A stretch of DNA of 64,000 bases from Odontesthes bonariensis (taxonomy: Eukaryota; Chordata; Actinopteri; Atheriniformes; Atherinopsidae). This document shows, piece by piece, positions 25,480 to 38,632 of the stretch. The first letter of the stretch is position 1; every line of letters starts with the position of its first letter. Below the pieces are notes generated by a model. That model had not been told where the DNA came from. It did not search any database and saw nothing but the letters and a program-made list of their open reading frames with translations. The position numbers and the translations under genes were made by a program. The stretch lies in assembly GCF_027942865.1 (NCBI RefSeq), contig NC_134507.1:33905711-33969710 (forward strand), in the 5' to 3' direction.

Positions 25480-25845
25480 TCCCAACTCTTGTGAAATAAC
25501 AAAACCTGCGGTACATGGTGGTAGTTTCAGGGAGCCATTGTATTCTGACTTCTAAAATGGAACTATAATCTTTAGAAAAGACGCAGTTTATGAGCACGTC
25601 GTGGGATTGAGCTTCCCTGGTTTCTCTGTATGACCATGAACACCAAACTACACACAGAGAACAGAGGAGCTTGACAGACACACACTAAGTTATCTGAGAG
25701 TCCCATTTGCAGCTGCAGAGAACAATCACATCAGGGAAGTCGACGTGCAGGCTCAACATCAGCCTCTCAAGCCAACTCTCTGGTAAAATAGGGGCAACGT
25801 ATGGTTCCAGCACCTATGTAACACATATTTGTCACGGGGACTGTG

Positions 25846-25964
25846 GCTTACGGCCACACCGCCCTGAACACGCCCGATCTCGTCCGAACTCGGAAGCCAA
25901 GCAGGGTAGGGCCTGGTTAGTACTTGGATGGGAGACCGCTTGGGAATACCAGGTGCTGTAAGCA
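25846..25964 (+). rRNA. 5S rRNA, unit 16
   Basis: As unit 1; A63. Confidence 0.95.
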
Positions 25965-26578
25965 TTTTTCTCTCTTCTCTTCTCTTCTCTCTGCATGTCT
26001 TTTGTTGAAACATCTGTTGATCACCCTGTGATCCATCTTGCTGATCCTGGATCTGCTAAGGTGTCCCAGGTCATGGTTGCCTTTGATCCTCATACATTTA
26101 ACTTTGTCCTGACAAAGGAGCAGTTCCAAAAAGTCAAACAGGGACTGCCTTTGCATTTGACGCAGTCAAACTGCATGCGCCTGGAGAAGCCAAAAGGCTT
26201 ACAGCACCTGGTATTCCCAGGCGGTCTCCCCATCCAAGTACTAACCAGGCCCGACTCTGCTTAGCTTCTGAGATAAAACTCTGGCTTTTAGTCTGCGAAA
26301 AGAGAGTGAAAGTGAACTCCACTTTGAGATGGCTCTGGGATTGGGCCGACTGGGAGAATTGCTTGAAAAAAAGCTCTACACCCAATGAGCGGTCAGAACA
26401 AAGCCTCAAGACCCCTAGTCTTTTGCACAGAGTAAAAGACAAAGCAGCCATTGAATAGGGCCCGATTGTTCCTACCTGGTCGGCCGAGGAGCCAGCGTCT
26501 CAACCAAGCAAAGCTCACCGTGGGGAAGGTGGCTATGCCAACTAGCCTGATGCACTGCTCCCGCAGTGTCAAATACTC

Positions 26579-26697
26579 GTACTCTGGTTTCTCTTCATAA
26601 CGTACAAGTCTTTCGCCTTTTACTAAAGACTTCCGTGGAGAGCAGCATTAATGAGTTGTTTCTATTTTTGGAAGGCTTTACCTTTGCGGGTGAAGCC
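26579..26697 (+). ncRNA. U5 snRNA, unit 16
   Basis: As unit 1. Confidence 0.92.
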
Positions 26698-26995
26698 CAT
26701 TCTGTCTGTGCAAAGGAAATCTTCTTGCTGTGCCAAGTGACTTCTCGGAGTAGAGTCACCTTATTTCTTGAGACCGTGCCCATGTTCAAAGCTGGAGCGC
26801 TAAATTGTTGTTGTTTGAATGGTGCTCAGTGGAGCGGGCGGGAGTGCAAAGTTGTACCATCTGAAACGGCTGAAGAGTGCTCACTGCAGCGGGTGGGCGG
26901 AGGTGCAAAGTGACGCTTTGTAGGCAAAAAAAGAGCACCGCCACAAGTGCGCATTGTGCCAGGAAGGGCTCTCGGACGTGAAACAGTGGAGGGTT

Positions 26996-27184
26996 ATCGC
27001 TTCTCGGCCTTTTGGCTAAGATCAAGTGTACTATCTGTTCTTATCAGTTTAATATCTGATACGTCCTCTATATGAGGACTACATATTAAATGGATTTTTA
27101 GGCACAGGGGTTGAAAAAGGGGCTTGCTCCGTTCACTCCACGCATCGACCCGGTACTGCAGTGCCGCTGGGAACGGTGCACTCT
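26996..27184 (+). ncRNA. U2 snRNA variant, unit 16 (branch hexamer GTACTA)
   Basis: Otherwise like unit 1 (-25 type C), but nucleotide 36 (27031) is C instead of G, so the branch-recognition hexamer reads GTACTA. In established U2-branch-site pairing, G36 pairs with the C of UACUAAC. The RNA would pair poorly with normal branch sites; whether it is expressed is unknown. Confidence 0.93.
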
Positions 27185-27550
27185 TCCCAACTCTTGTGAA
27201 ATAACAAAACCTGCGGTACATGGTGGTAGTTTCAGGGAGCCATTGTATTCTGACTTCTAAAATGGAACTATAATCTTTAGAAAAGACGCAGTTTATGAGC
27301 ACGTCGTGGGATTGAGCTTCCCTGGTTTCTCTGTATGACCATGAACACCAAACTACACACAGAGAACAGAGGAGCTTGACAGACACACACTAAGTTATCT
27401 GAGAGTCCCATTTGCAGCTGCAGAGAACAATCACATCAGGGAAGTCGACGTGCAGGCTCAACATCAGCCTCTCAAGCCAACTCTCTGGTAAAATAGGGGC
27501 AACGTATGGTTCCAGCACCTATGTAACACATATTTGTCACGGGGACTGTG

Positions 27551-27669
27551 GCTTACGGCCACACCGCCCTGAACACGCCCGATCTCGTCCGAACTCGGAA
27601 GCCAAGCAGGGTAGGGCCTGGTTAGTACTTGGATGGGAGACCGCTTGGGAATACCAGGTGCTGTAAGCA
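27551..27669 (+). rRNA. 5S rRNA, unit 17
   Basis: As unit 1; A63. Confidence 0.95.
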
Positions 27670-28283
27670 TTTTTCTCTCTTCTCTTCTCTTCTCTCTGCA
27701 TGTCTTTTGTTGAAACATCTGTTGATCACCCTGTGATCCATCTTGCTGATCCTGGATCTGCTAAGGTGTCCCAGGTCATGGTTGCCTTTGATCCTCATAC
27801 ATTTAACTTTGTCCTGACAAAGGAGCAGTTCCAAAAAGTCAAACAGGGACTGCCTTTGCATTTGACGCAGTCAAACTGCATGCGCCTGGAGAAGCCAAAA
27901 GGCTTACAGCACCTGGTATTCCCAGGCGGTCTCCCCATCCAAGTACTAACCAGGCCCGACTCTGCTTAGCTTCTGAGATAAAACTCTGGCTTTTAGTCTG
28001 CGAAAAGAGAGTGAAAGTGAACTCCACTTTGAGATGGCTCTGGGATTGGGCCGACTGGGAGAATTGCTTGAAAAAAAGCTCTACACCCAATGAGCGGTCA
28101 GAACAAAGCCTCAAGACCCCTAGTCTTTTGCACAGAGTAAAAGACAAAGCAGCCATTGAATAGGGCCCGATTGTTCCTACCTGGTCGGCCGAGGAGCCAG
28201 CGTCTCAACCAAGCAAAGCTCACCGTGGGGAAGGTGGCTATGCCAACTAGCCTGATGCACTGCTCCCGCAGTGTCAAATACTC

Positions 28284-28402
28284 GTACTCTGGTTTCTCTT
28301 CATAACGTACAAGTCTTTCGCCTTTTACTAAAGACTTCCGTGGAGAGCAGCATTAATGAGTTGTTTCTATTTTTGGAAGGCTTTACCTTTGCGGGTGAAG
28401 CC
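28284..28402 (+). ncRNA. U5 snRNA, unit 17
   Basis: As unit 1. Confidence 0.92.
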
Positions 28403-28700
28403 CATTCTGTCTGTGCAAAGGAAATCTTCTTGCTGTGCCAAGTGACTTCTCGGAGTAGAGTCACCTTATTTCTTGAGACCGTGCCCATGTTCAAAGCTGG
28501 AGCGCTAAATTGTTGTTGTTTGAATGGTGCTCAGTGGAGCGGGCGGGAGTGCAAAGTTGTACCATCTGAAACGGCTGAAGAGTGCTCACTGCAGCGGGTG
28601 GGCGGAGGTGCAAAGTGACGCTTTGTAGGCAAAAAAAGAGCACCGCCACAAGTGCGCATTGTGCCAGGAAGGGCTGTCGGACGTGAAACAGTGGAGGGTT

Positions 28701-28889
28701 ATCGCTTCTCGGCCTTTTGGCTAAGATCAAGTGTAGTATCTGTTCTTATCAGTTTAATATCTGATACGTCCTCTATATGAGGACTACATATTAAATGGAT
28801 TTTTAGGCACAGGGGTTGAAAAAGGGGCTTGCTCCGTTCACTCCACGCATCGACCCGGTACTGCAGTGCCGCTGGGAACGGTGCACTCT
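28701..28889 (+). ncRNA. U2 snRNA, unit 17
   Basis: GTAGTA intact; -25 type G. Confidence 0.94.
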
Positions 28890-29255
28890 TCCCAACTCTT
28901 GTGAAATAACAAAACCTGCGGTACATGGTGGTAGTTTCAGGGAGCCATTGTATTCTGACTTCTAAAATGGAACTATAATCTTTAGAAAAGACGCAGTTTA
29001 TGAGCACGTCGTGGGATTGAGCTTCCCTGGTTTCTCTGTATGACCATGAACACCAAACTACACACAGAGAACAGAGGAGCTTGACAGACACACACTAAGT
29101 TATCTGAGAGTCCCATTTGCAGCTGCAGAGAACAATCACATCAGGGAAGTCGACGTGCAGGCTCAACATCAGCCTCTCAAGCCAACTCTCTGGTAAAATA
29201 GGGGCAACGTATGGTTCCAGCACCTATGTAACACATATTTGTCACGGGGACTGTG

Positions 29256-29374
29256 GCTTACGGCCACACCGCCCTGAACACGCCCGATCTCGTCCGAACT
29301 CGGAAGCCAAGCAGGGTAGGGCCTGGTTAGTACTTGGATGGGAGACCGCTTGGGAATACCAGGTGCTGTAAGCA
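29256..29374 (+). rRNA. 5S rRNA, unit 18
   Basis: As unit 1; A63. Confidence 0.95.
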
Positions 29375-29988
29375 TTTTTCTCTCTTCTCTTCTCTTCTCT
29401 CTGCATGTCTTTTGTTGAAACATCTGTTGATCACCCTGTGATCCATCTTGCTGATCCTGGATCTGCTAAGGTGTCCCAGGTCATGGTTGCCTTTGATCCT
29501 CATACATTTAACTTTGTCCTGACAAAGGAGCAGTTCCAAAAAGTCAAACAGGGACTGCCTTTGCATTTGACGCAGTCAAACTGCATGCGCCTGGAGAAGC
29601 CAAAAGGCTTACAGCACCTGGTATTCCCAGGCGGTCTCCCCATCCAAGTACTAACCAGGCCCGACTCTGCTTAGCTTCTGAGATAAAACTCTGGCTTTTA
29701 GTCTGCGAAAAGAGAGTGAAAGTGAACTCCACTTTGAGATGGCTCTGGGATTGGGCCGACTGGGAGAATTGCTTGAAAAAAAGCTCTACACCCAATGAGC
29801 GGTCAGAACAAAGCCTCAAGACCCCTAGTCTTTTGCACAGAGTAAAAGACAAAGCAGCCATTGAATAGGGCCCGATTGTTCCTACCTGGTCGGCCGAGGA
29901 GCCAGCGTCTCAACCAAGCAAAGCTCACCGTGGGGAAGGTGGCTATGCCAACTAGCCTGATGCACTGCTCCCGCAGTGTCAAATACTC

Positions 29989-30107
29989 GTACTCTGGTTT
30001 CTCTTCATAACGTACAAGTCTTTCGCCTTTTACTAAAGACTTCCGTGGAGAGCAGCATTAATGAGTTGTTTCTATTTTTGGAAGGCTTTACCTTTGCGGG
30101 TGAAGCC
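29989..30107 (+). ncRNA. U5 snRNA, unit 18
   Basis: As unit 1. Confidence 0.92.
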
Positions 30108-30405
30108 CATTCTGTCTGTGCAAAGGAAATCTTCTTGCTGTGCCAAGTGACTTCTCGGAGTAGAGTCACCTTATTTCTTGAGACCGTGCCCATGTTCAAA
30201 GCTGGAGCGCTAAATTGTTGTTGTTTGAATGGTGCTCAGTGGAGCGGGCGGGAGTGCAAAGTTGTACCATCTGAAACGGCTGAAGAGTGCTCACTGCAGC
30301 GGGTGGGCGGAGGTGCAAAGTGACGCTTTGTAGGCAAAAAAAGAGCACCGCCACAAGTGCGCATTGTGCCAGGAAGGGCTGTCGGACGTGAAACAGTGGA
30401 GGGTT

Positions 30406-30594
30406 ATCGCTTCTCGGCCTTTTGGCTAAGATCAAGTGTAGTATCTGTTCTTATCAGTTTAATATCTGATACGTCCTCTATATGAGGACTACATATTAAA
30501 TGGATTTTTAGGCACAGGGGTTGAAAAAGGGGCTTGCTCCGTTCACTCCACGCATCGACCCGGTACTGCAGTGCCGCTGGGAACGGTGCACTCT
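30406..30594 (+). ncRNA. U2 snRNA, unit 18
   Basis: GTAGTA intact; -25 type G. Confidence 0.94.
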
Positions 30595-30960
30595 TCCCAA
30601 CTCTTGTGAAATAACAAAACCTGCGGTACATGGTGGTAGTTTCAGGGAGCCATTGTATTCTGACTTCTAAAATGGAACTATAATCTTTAGAAAAGACGCA
30701 GTTTATGAGCACGTCGTGGGATTGAGCTTCCCTGGTTTCTCTGTATGACCATGAACACCAAACTACACACAGAGAACAGAGGAGCTTGACAGACACACAC
30801 TAAGTTATCTGAGAGTCCCATTTGCAGCTGCAGAGAACAATCACATCAGGGAAGTCGACGTGCAGGCTCAACATCAGCCTCTCAAGCCAACTCTCTGGTA
30901 AAATAGGGGCAACGTATGGTTCCAGCACCTATGTAACACATATTTGTCACGGGGACTGTG

Positions 30961-31079
30961 GCTTACGGCCACACCGCCCTGAACACGCCCGATCTCGTCC
31001 GAACTCGGAAGCCAAGCAGGGTAGGGCCTGGTTAGTACTTGGATGGGAGACCGCTTGGGAATACCAGGTGCTGTAAGCA
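30961..31079 (+). rRNA. 5S rRNA, unit 19
   Basis: As unit 1; A63. Confidence 0.95.
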
Positions 31080-31693
31080 TTTTTCTCTCTTCTCTTCTCT
31101 TCTCTCTGCATGTCTTTTGTTGAAACATCTGTTGATCACCCTGTGATCCATCTTGCTGATCCTGGATCTGCTAAGGTGTCCCAGGTCATGGTTGCCTTTG
31201 ATCCTCATACATTTAACTTTGTCCTGACAAAGGAGCAGTTCCAAAAAGTCAAACAGGGACTGCCTTTGCATTTGACGCAGTCAAACTGCATGCGCCTGGA
31301 GAAGCCAAAAGGCTTACAGCACCTGGTATTCCCAGGCGGTCTCCCCATCCAAGTACTAACCAGGCCCGACTCTGCTTAGCTTCTGAGATAAAACTCTGGC
31401 TTTTAGTCTGCGAAAAGAGAGTGAAAGTGAACTCCACTTTGAGATGGCTCTGGGATTGGGCCGACTGGGAGAATTGCTTGAAAAAAAGCTCTACACCCAA
31501 TGAGCGGTCAGAACAAAGCCTCAAGACCCCTAGTCTTTTGCACAGAGTAAAAGACAAAGCAGCCATTGAATAGGGCCCGATTGTTCCTACCTGGTCGGCC
31601 GAGGAGCCAGCGTCTCAACCAAGCAAAGCTCACCGTGGGGAAGGTGGCTATGCCAACTAGCCTGATGCACTGCTCCCGCAGTGTCAAATACTC

Positions 31694-31812
31694 GTACTCT
31701 GGTTTCTCTTCATAACGTACAAGTCTTTCGCCTTTTACTAAAGACTTCCGTGGAGAGCAGCATTAATGAGTTGTTTCTATTTTTGGAAGGCTTTACCTTT
31801 GCGGGTGAAGCC
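31694..31812 (+). ncRNA. U5 snRNA, unit 19
   Basis: As unit 1. Confidence 0.92.
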
Positions 31813-32110
31813 CATTCTGTCTGTGCAAAGGAAATCTTCTTGCTGTGCCAAGTGACTTCTCGGAGTAGAGTCACCTTATTTCTTGAGACCGTGCCCATGT
31901 TCAAAGCTGGAGCGCTAAATTGTTGTTGTTTGAATGGTGCTCAGTGGAGCGGGCGGGAGTGCAAAGTTGTACCATCTGAAACGGCTGAAGAGTGCTCACT
32001 GCAGCGGGTGGGCGGAGGTGCAAAGTGACGCTTTGTAGGCAAAAAAAGAGCACCGCCACAAGTGCGCATTGTGCCAGGAAGGGCTGTCGGACGTGAAACA
32101 GTGGAGGGTT

Positions 32111-32299
32111 ATCGCTTCTCGGCCTTTTGGCTAAGATCAAGTGTAGTATCTGTTCTTATCAGTTTAATATCTGATACGTCCTCTATATGAGGACTACATA
32201 TTAAATGGATTTTTAGGCACAGGGGTTGAAAAAGGGGCTTGCTCCGTTCACTCCACGCATCGACCCGGTACTGCAGTGCCGCTGGGAACGGTGCACTCT
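32111..32299 (+). ncRNA. U2 snRNA, unit 19
   Basis: GTAGTA intact; -25 type G. Confidence 0.94.
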
Positions 32300-32665
32300 T
32301 CCCAACTCTTGTGAAATAACAAAACCTGCGGTACATGGTGGTAGTTTCAGGGAGCCATTGTATTCTGACTTCTAAAATGGAACTATAATCTTTAGAAAAG
32401 ACGCAGTTTATGAGCACGTCGTGGGATTGAGCTTCCCTGGTTTCTCTGTATGACCATGAACACCAAACTACACACAGAGAACAGAGGAGCTTGACAGACA
32501 CACACTAAGTTATCTGAGAGTCCCATTTGCAGCTGCAGAGAACAATCACATCAGGGAAGTCGACGTGCAGGCTCAACATCAGCCTCTCAAGCCAACTCTC
32601 TGGTAAAATAGGGGCAACGTATGGTTCCAGCACCTATGTAACACATATTTGTCACGGGGACTGTG

Positions 32666-32784
32666 GCTTACGGCCACACCGCCCTGAACACGCCCGATCT
32701 CGTCCGAACTCGGAAGCCAAGCAGGGTAGGGCCTGGTTAGTACTTGGATGGGAGACCGCTTGGGAATACCAGGTGCTGTAAGCA
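32666..32784 (+). rRNA. 5S rRNA, unit 20
   Basis: As unit 1; A63. Confidence 0.95.
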
Positions 32785-33398
32785 TTTTTCTCTCTTCTCT
32801 TCTCTTCTCTCTGCATGTCTTTTGTTGAAACATCTGTTGATCACCCTGTGATCCATCTTGCTGATCCTGGATCTGCTAAGGTGTCCCAGGTCATGGTTGC
32901 CTTTGATCCTCATACATTTAACTTTGTCCTGACAAAGGAGCAGTTCCAAAAAGTCAAACAGGGACTGCCTTTGCATTTGACGCAGTCAAACTGCATGCGC
33001 CTGGAGAAGCCAAAAGGCTTACAGCACCTGGTATTCCCAGGCGGTCTCCCCATCCAAGTACTAACCAGGCCCGACTCTGCTTAGCTTCTGAGATAAAACT
33101 CTGGCTTTTAGTCTGCGAAAAGAGAGTGAAAGTGAACTCCACTTTGAGATGGCTCTGGGATTGGGCCGACTGGGAGAATTGCTTGAAAAAAAGCTCTACA
33201 CCCAATGAGCGGTCAGAACAAAGCCTCAAGACCCCTAGTCTTTTGCACAGAGTAAAAGACAAAGCAGCCATTGAATAGGGCCCGATTGTTCCTACCTGGT
33301 CGGCCGAGGAGCCAGCGTCTCAACCAAGCAAAGCTCACCGTGGGGAAGGTGGCTATGCCAACTAGCCTGATGCACTGCTCCCGCAGTGTCAAATACTC

Positions 33399-33517
33399 GT
33401 ACTCTGGTTTCTCTTCATAACGTACAAGTCTTTCGCCTTTTACTAAAGACTTCCGTGGAGAGCAGCATTAATGAGTTGTTTCTATTTTTGGAAGGCTTTA
33501 CCTTTGCGGGTGAAGCC
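33399..33517 (+). ncRNA. U5 snRNA, unit 20
   Basis: As unit 1. Confidence 0.92.
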
Positions 33518-33815
33518 CATTCTGTCTGTGCAAAGGAAATCTTCTTGCTGTGCCAAGTGACTTCTCGGAGTAGAGTCACCTTATTTCTTGAGACCGTGCC
33601 CATGTTCAAAGCTGGAGCGCTAAATTGTTGTTGTTTGAATGGTGCTCAGTGGAGCGGGCGGGAGTGCAAAGTTGTACCATCTGAAACGGCTGAAGAGTGC
33701 TCACTGCAGCGGGTGGGCGGAGGTGCAAAGTGACGCTTTGTAGGCAAAAAAAGAGCACCGCCACAAGTGCGCATTGTGCCAGGAAGGGCTCTCGGACGTG
33801 AAACAGTGGAGGGTT

Positions 33816-34004
33816 ATCGCTTCTCGGCCTTTTGGCTAAGATCAAGTGTACTATCTGTTCTTATCAGTTTAATATCTGATACGTCCTCTATATGAGGACT
33901 ACATATTAAATGGATTTTTAGGCACAGGGGTTGAAAAAGGGGCTTGCTCCGTTCACTCCACGCATCGACCCGGTACTGCAGTGCCGCTGGGAACGGTGCA
34001 CTCT
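33816..34004 (+). ncRNA. U2 snRNA variant, unit 20 (branch hexamer GTACTA)
   Basis: Same G36C change as unit 16 (33851), with -25 type C. Confidence 0.93.
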
Positions 34005-34370
34005 TCCCAACTCTTGTGAAATAACAAAACCTGCGGTACATGGTGGTAGTTTCAGGGAGCCATTGTATTCTGACTTCTAAAATGGAACTATAATCTTTAG
34101 AAAAGACGCAGTTTATGAGCACGTCGTGGGATTGAGCTTCCCTGGTTTCTCTGTATGACCATGAACACCAAACTACACACAGAGAACAGAGGAGCTTGAC
34201 AGACACACACTAAGTTATCTGAGAGTCCCATTTGCAGCTGCAGAGAACAATCACATCAGGGAAGTCGACGTGCAGGCTCAACATCAGCCTCTCAAGCCAA
34301 CTCTCTGGTAAAATAGGGGCAACGTATGGTTCCAGCACCTATGTAACACATATTTGTCACGGGGACTGTG

Positions 34371-34489
34371 GCTTACGGCCACACCGCCCTGAACACGCCC
34401 GATCTCGTCCGAACTCGGAAGCCAAGCAGGGTAGGGCCTGGTTAGTACTTGGATGGGAGACCGCTTGGGAATACCAGGTGCTGTAAGCA
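34371..34489 (+). rRNA. 5S rRNA, unit 21
   Basis: As unit 1; A63. Confidence 0.95.
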
Positions 34490-35103
34490 TTTTTCTCTCT
34501 TCTCTTCTCTTCTCTCTGCATGTCTTTTGTTGAAACATCTGTTGATCACCCTGTGATCCATCTTGCTGATCCTGGATCTGCTAAGGTGTCCCAGGTCATG
34601 GTTGCCTTTGATCCTCATACATTTAACTTTGTCCTGACAAAGGAGCAGTTCCAAAAAGTCAAACAGGGACTGCCTTTGCATTTGACGCAGTCAAACTGCA
34701 TGCGCCTGGAGAAGCCAAAAGGCTTACAGCACCTGGTATTCCCAGGCGGTCTCCCCATCCAAGTACTAACCAGGCCCGACTCTGCTTAGCTTCTGAGATA
34801 AAACTCTGGCTTTTAGTCTGCGAAAAGAGAGTGAAAGTGAACTCCACTTTGAGATGGCTCTGGGATTGGGCCGACTGGGAGAATTGCTTGAAAAAAAGCT
34901 CTACACCCAATGAGCGGTCAGAACAAAGCCTCAAGACCCCTAGTCTTTTGCACAGAGTAAAAGACAAAGCAGCCATTGAATAGGGCCCGATTGTTCCTAC
35001 CTGGTCGGCCGAGGAGCCAGCGTCTCAACCAAGCAAAGCTCACCGTGGGGAAGGTGGCTATGCCAACTAGCCTGATGCACTGCTCCCGCAGTGTCAAATA
35101 CTC

Positions 35104-35222
35104 GTACTCTGGTTTCTCTTCATAACGTACAAGTCTTTCGCCTTTTACTAAAGACTTCCGTGGAGAGCAGCATTAATGAGTTGTTTCTATTTTTGGAAGG
35201 CTTTACCTTTGCGGGTGAAGCC
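35104..35222 (+). ncRNA. U5 snRNA, unit 21
   Basis: As unit 1. Confidence 0.92.
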
Positions 35223-35520
35223 CATTCTGTCTGTGCAAAGGAAATCTTCTTGCTGTGCCAAGTGACTTCTCGGAGTAGAGTCACCTTATTTCTTGAGACC
35301 GTGCCCATGTTCAAAGCTGGAGCGCTAAATTGTTGTTGTTTGAATGGTGCTCAGTGGAGCGGGCGGGAGTGCAAAGTTGTACCATCTGAAACGGCTGAAG
35401 AGTGCTCACTGCAGCGGGTGGGCGGAGGTGCAAAGTGACGCTTTGTAGGCAAAAAAAGAGCACCGCCACAAGTGCGCATTGTGCCAGGAAGGGCTGTCGG
35501 ACGTGAAACAGTGGAGGGTT

Positions 35521-35709
35521 ATCGCTTCTCGGCCTTTTGGCTAAGATCAAGTGTACTATCTGTTCTTATCAGTTTAATATCTGATACGTCCTCTATATGA
35601 GGACTACATATTAAATGGATTTTTAGGCACAGGGGTTGAAAAAGGGGCTTGCTCCGTTCACTCCACGCATCGACCCGGTACTGCAGTGCCGCTGGGAACG
35701 GTGCACTCT
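35521..35709 (+). ncRNA. U2 snRNA variant, unit 21 (branch hexamer GTACTA)
   Basis: Same G36C change (35556), but on a -25 type G background, unlike units 16 and 20. Confidence 0.93.
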
Positions 35710-36075
35710 TCCCAACTCTTGTGAAATAACAAAACCTGCGGTACATGGTGGTAGTTTCAGGGAGCCATTGTATTCTGACTTCTAAAATGGAACTATAATC
35801 TTTAGAAAAGACGCAGTTTATGAGCACGTCGTGGGATTGAGCTTCCCTGGTTTCTCTGTATGACCATGAACACCAAACTACACACAGAGAACAGAGGAGC
35901 TTGACAGACACACACTAAGTTATCTGAGAGTCCCATTTGCAGCTGCAGAGAACAATCACATCAGGGAAGTCGACGTGCAGGCTCAACATCAGCCTCTCAA
36001 GCCAACTCTCTGGTAAAATAGGGGCAACGTATGGTTCCAGCACCTATGTAACACATATTTGTCACGGGGACTGTG

Positions 36076-36194
36076 GCTTACGGCCACACCGCCCTGAACA
36101 CGCCCGATCTCGTCCGAACTCGGAAGCCAAGCAGGGTAGGGCCTGGTTAGTACTTGGATGGGAGACCGCTTGGGAATACCAGGTGCTGTAAGCA
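36076..36194 (+). rRNA. 5S rRNA, unit 22
   Basis: As unit 1; A63. Confidence 0.95.
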
Positions 36195-36808
36195 TTTTTC
36201 TCTCTTCTCTTCTCTTCTCTCTGCATGTCTTTTGTTGAAACATCTGTTGATCACCCTGTGATCCATCTTGCTGATCCTGGATCTGCTAAGGTGTCCCAGG
36301 TCATGGTTGCCTTTGATCCTCATACATTTAACTTTGTCCTGACAAAGGAGCAGTTCCAAAAAGTCAAACAGGGACTGCCTTTGCATTTGACGCAGTCAAA
36401 CTGCATGCGCCTGGAGAAGCCAAAAGGCTTACAGCACCTGGTATTCCCAGGCGGTCTCCCCATCCAAGTACTAACCAGGCCCGACTCTGCTTAGCTTCTG
36501 AGATAAAACTCTGGCTTTTAGTCTGCGAAAAGAGAGTGAAAGTGAACTCCACTTTGAGATGGCTCTGGGATTGGGCCGACTGGGAGAATTGCTTGAAAAA
36601 AAGCTCTACACCCAATGAGCGGTCAGAACAAAGCCTCAAGACCCCTAGTCTTTTGCACAGAGTAAAAGACAAAGCAGCCATTGAATAGGGCCCGATTGTT
36701 CCTACCTGGTCGGCCGAGGAGCCAGCGTCTCAACCAAGCAAAGCTCACCGTGGGGAAGGTGGCTATGCCAACTAGCCTGATGCACTGCTCCCGCAGTGTC
36801 AAATACTC

Positions 36809-36927
36809 GTACTCTGGTTTCTCTTCATAACGTACAAGTCTTTCGCCTTTTACTAAAGACTTCCGTGGAGAGCAGCATTAATGAGTTGTTTCTATTTTTG
36901 GAAGGCTTTACCTTTGCGGGTGAAGCC
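36809..36927 (+). ncRNA. U5 snRNA, unit 22
   Basis: As unit 1. Confidence 0.92.
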
Positions 36928-37225
36928 CATTCTGTCTGTGCAAAGGAAATCTTCTTGCTGTGCCAAGTGACTTCTCGGAGTAGAGTCACCTTATTTCTTG
37001 AGACCGTGCCCATGTTCAAAGCTGGAGCGCTAAATTGTTGTTGTTTGAATGGTGCTCAGTGGAGCGGGCGGGAGTGCAAAGTTGTACCATCTGAAACGGC
37101 TGAAGAGTGCTCACTGCAGCGGGTGGGCGGAGGTGCAAAGTGACGCTTTGTAGGCAAAAAAAGAGCACCGCCACAAGTGCGCATTGTGCCAGGAAGGGCT
37201 GTCGGACGTGAAACAGTGGAGGGTT

Positions 37226-37414
37226 ATCGCTTCTCGGCCTTTTGGCTAAGATCAAGTGTAGTATCTGTTCTTATCAGTTTAATATCTGATACGTCCTCTA
37301 TATGAGGACTACATATTAAATGGATTTTTAGGCACAGGGGTTGAAAAAGGGGCTTGCTCCGTTCACTCCACGCATCGACCCGGTACTGCAGTGCCGCTGG
37401 GAACGGTGCACTCT
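37226..37414 (+). ncRNA. U2 snRNA, unit 22
   Basis: GTAGTA intact; -25 type G. Confidence 0.94.
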
Positions 37415-37780
37415 TCCCAACTCTTGTGAAATAACAAAACCTGCGGTACATGGTGGTAGTTTCAGGGAGCCATTGTATTCTGACTTCTAAAATGGAACTA
37501 TAATCTTTAGAAAAGACGCAGTTTATGAGCACGTCGTGGGATTGAGCTTCCCTGGTTTCTCTGTATGACCATGAACACCAAACTACACACAGAGAACAGA
37601 GGAGCTTGACAGACACACACTAAGTTATCTGAGAGTCCCATTTGCAGCTGCAGAGAACAATCACATCAGGGAAGTCGACGTGCAGGCTCAACATCAGCCT
37701 CTCAAGCCAACTCTCTGGTAAAATAGGGGCAACGTATGGTTCCAGCACCTATGTAACACATATTTGTCACGGGGACTGTG

Positions 37781-37899
37781 GCTTACGGCCACACCGCCCT
37801 GAACACGCCCGATCTCGTCCGAACTCGGAAGCCAAGCAGGGTAGGGCCTGGTTAGTACTTGGATGGGAGACCGCTTGGGAATACCAGGTGCTGTAAGCA
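37781..37899 (+). rRNA. 5S rRNA, unit 23
   Basis: As unit 1; A63. Last 5S of the uniform part of the array. Confidence 0.95.
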
Positions 37900-38513
37900 T
37901 TTTTCTCTCTTCTCTTCTCTTCTCTCTGCATGTCTTTTGTTGAAACATCTGTTGATCACCCTGTGATCCATCTTGCTGATCCTGGATCTGCTAAGGTGTC
38001 CCAGGTCATGGTTGCCTTTGATCCTCATACATTTAACTTTGTCCTGACAAAGGAGCAGTTCCAAAAAGTCAAACAGGGACTGCCTTTGCATTTGACGCAG
38101 TCAAACTGCATGCGCCTGGAGAAGCCAAAAGGCTTACAGCACCTGGTATTCCCAGGCGGTCTCCCCATCCAAGTACTAACCAGGCCCGACTCTGCTTAGC
38201 TTCTGAGATAAAACTCTGGCTTTTAGTCTGCGAAAAGAGAGTGAAAGTGAACTCCACTTTGAGATGGCTCTGGGATTGGGCCGACTGGGAGAATTGCTTG
38301 AAAAAAAGCTCTACACCCAATGAGCGGTCAGAACAAAGCCTCAAGACCCCTAGTCTTTTGCACAGAGTAAAAGACAAAGCAGCCATTGAATAGGGCCCGA
38401 TTGTTCCTACCTGGTCGGCCGAGGAGCCAGCGTCTCAACCAAGCAAAGCTCACCGTGGGGAAGGTGGCTATGCCAACTAGCCTGATGCACTGCTCCCGCA
38501 GTGTCAAATACTC

Positions 38514-38632
38514 GTACTCTGGTTTCTCTTCATAACGTACAAGTCTTTCGCCTTTTACTAAAGACTTCCGTGGAGAGCAGCATTAATGAGTTGTTTCTAT
38601 TTTTGGAAGGCTTTACCTTTGCGGGTGAAGCC
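38514..38632 (+). ncRNA. U5 snRNA, unit 23
   Basis: As unit 1. Confidence 0.92.
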
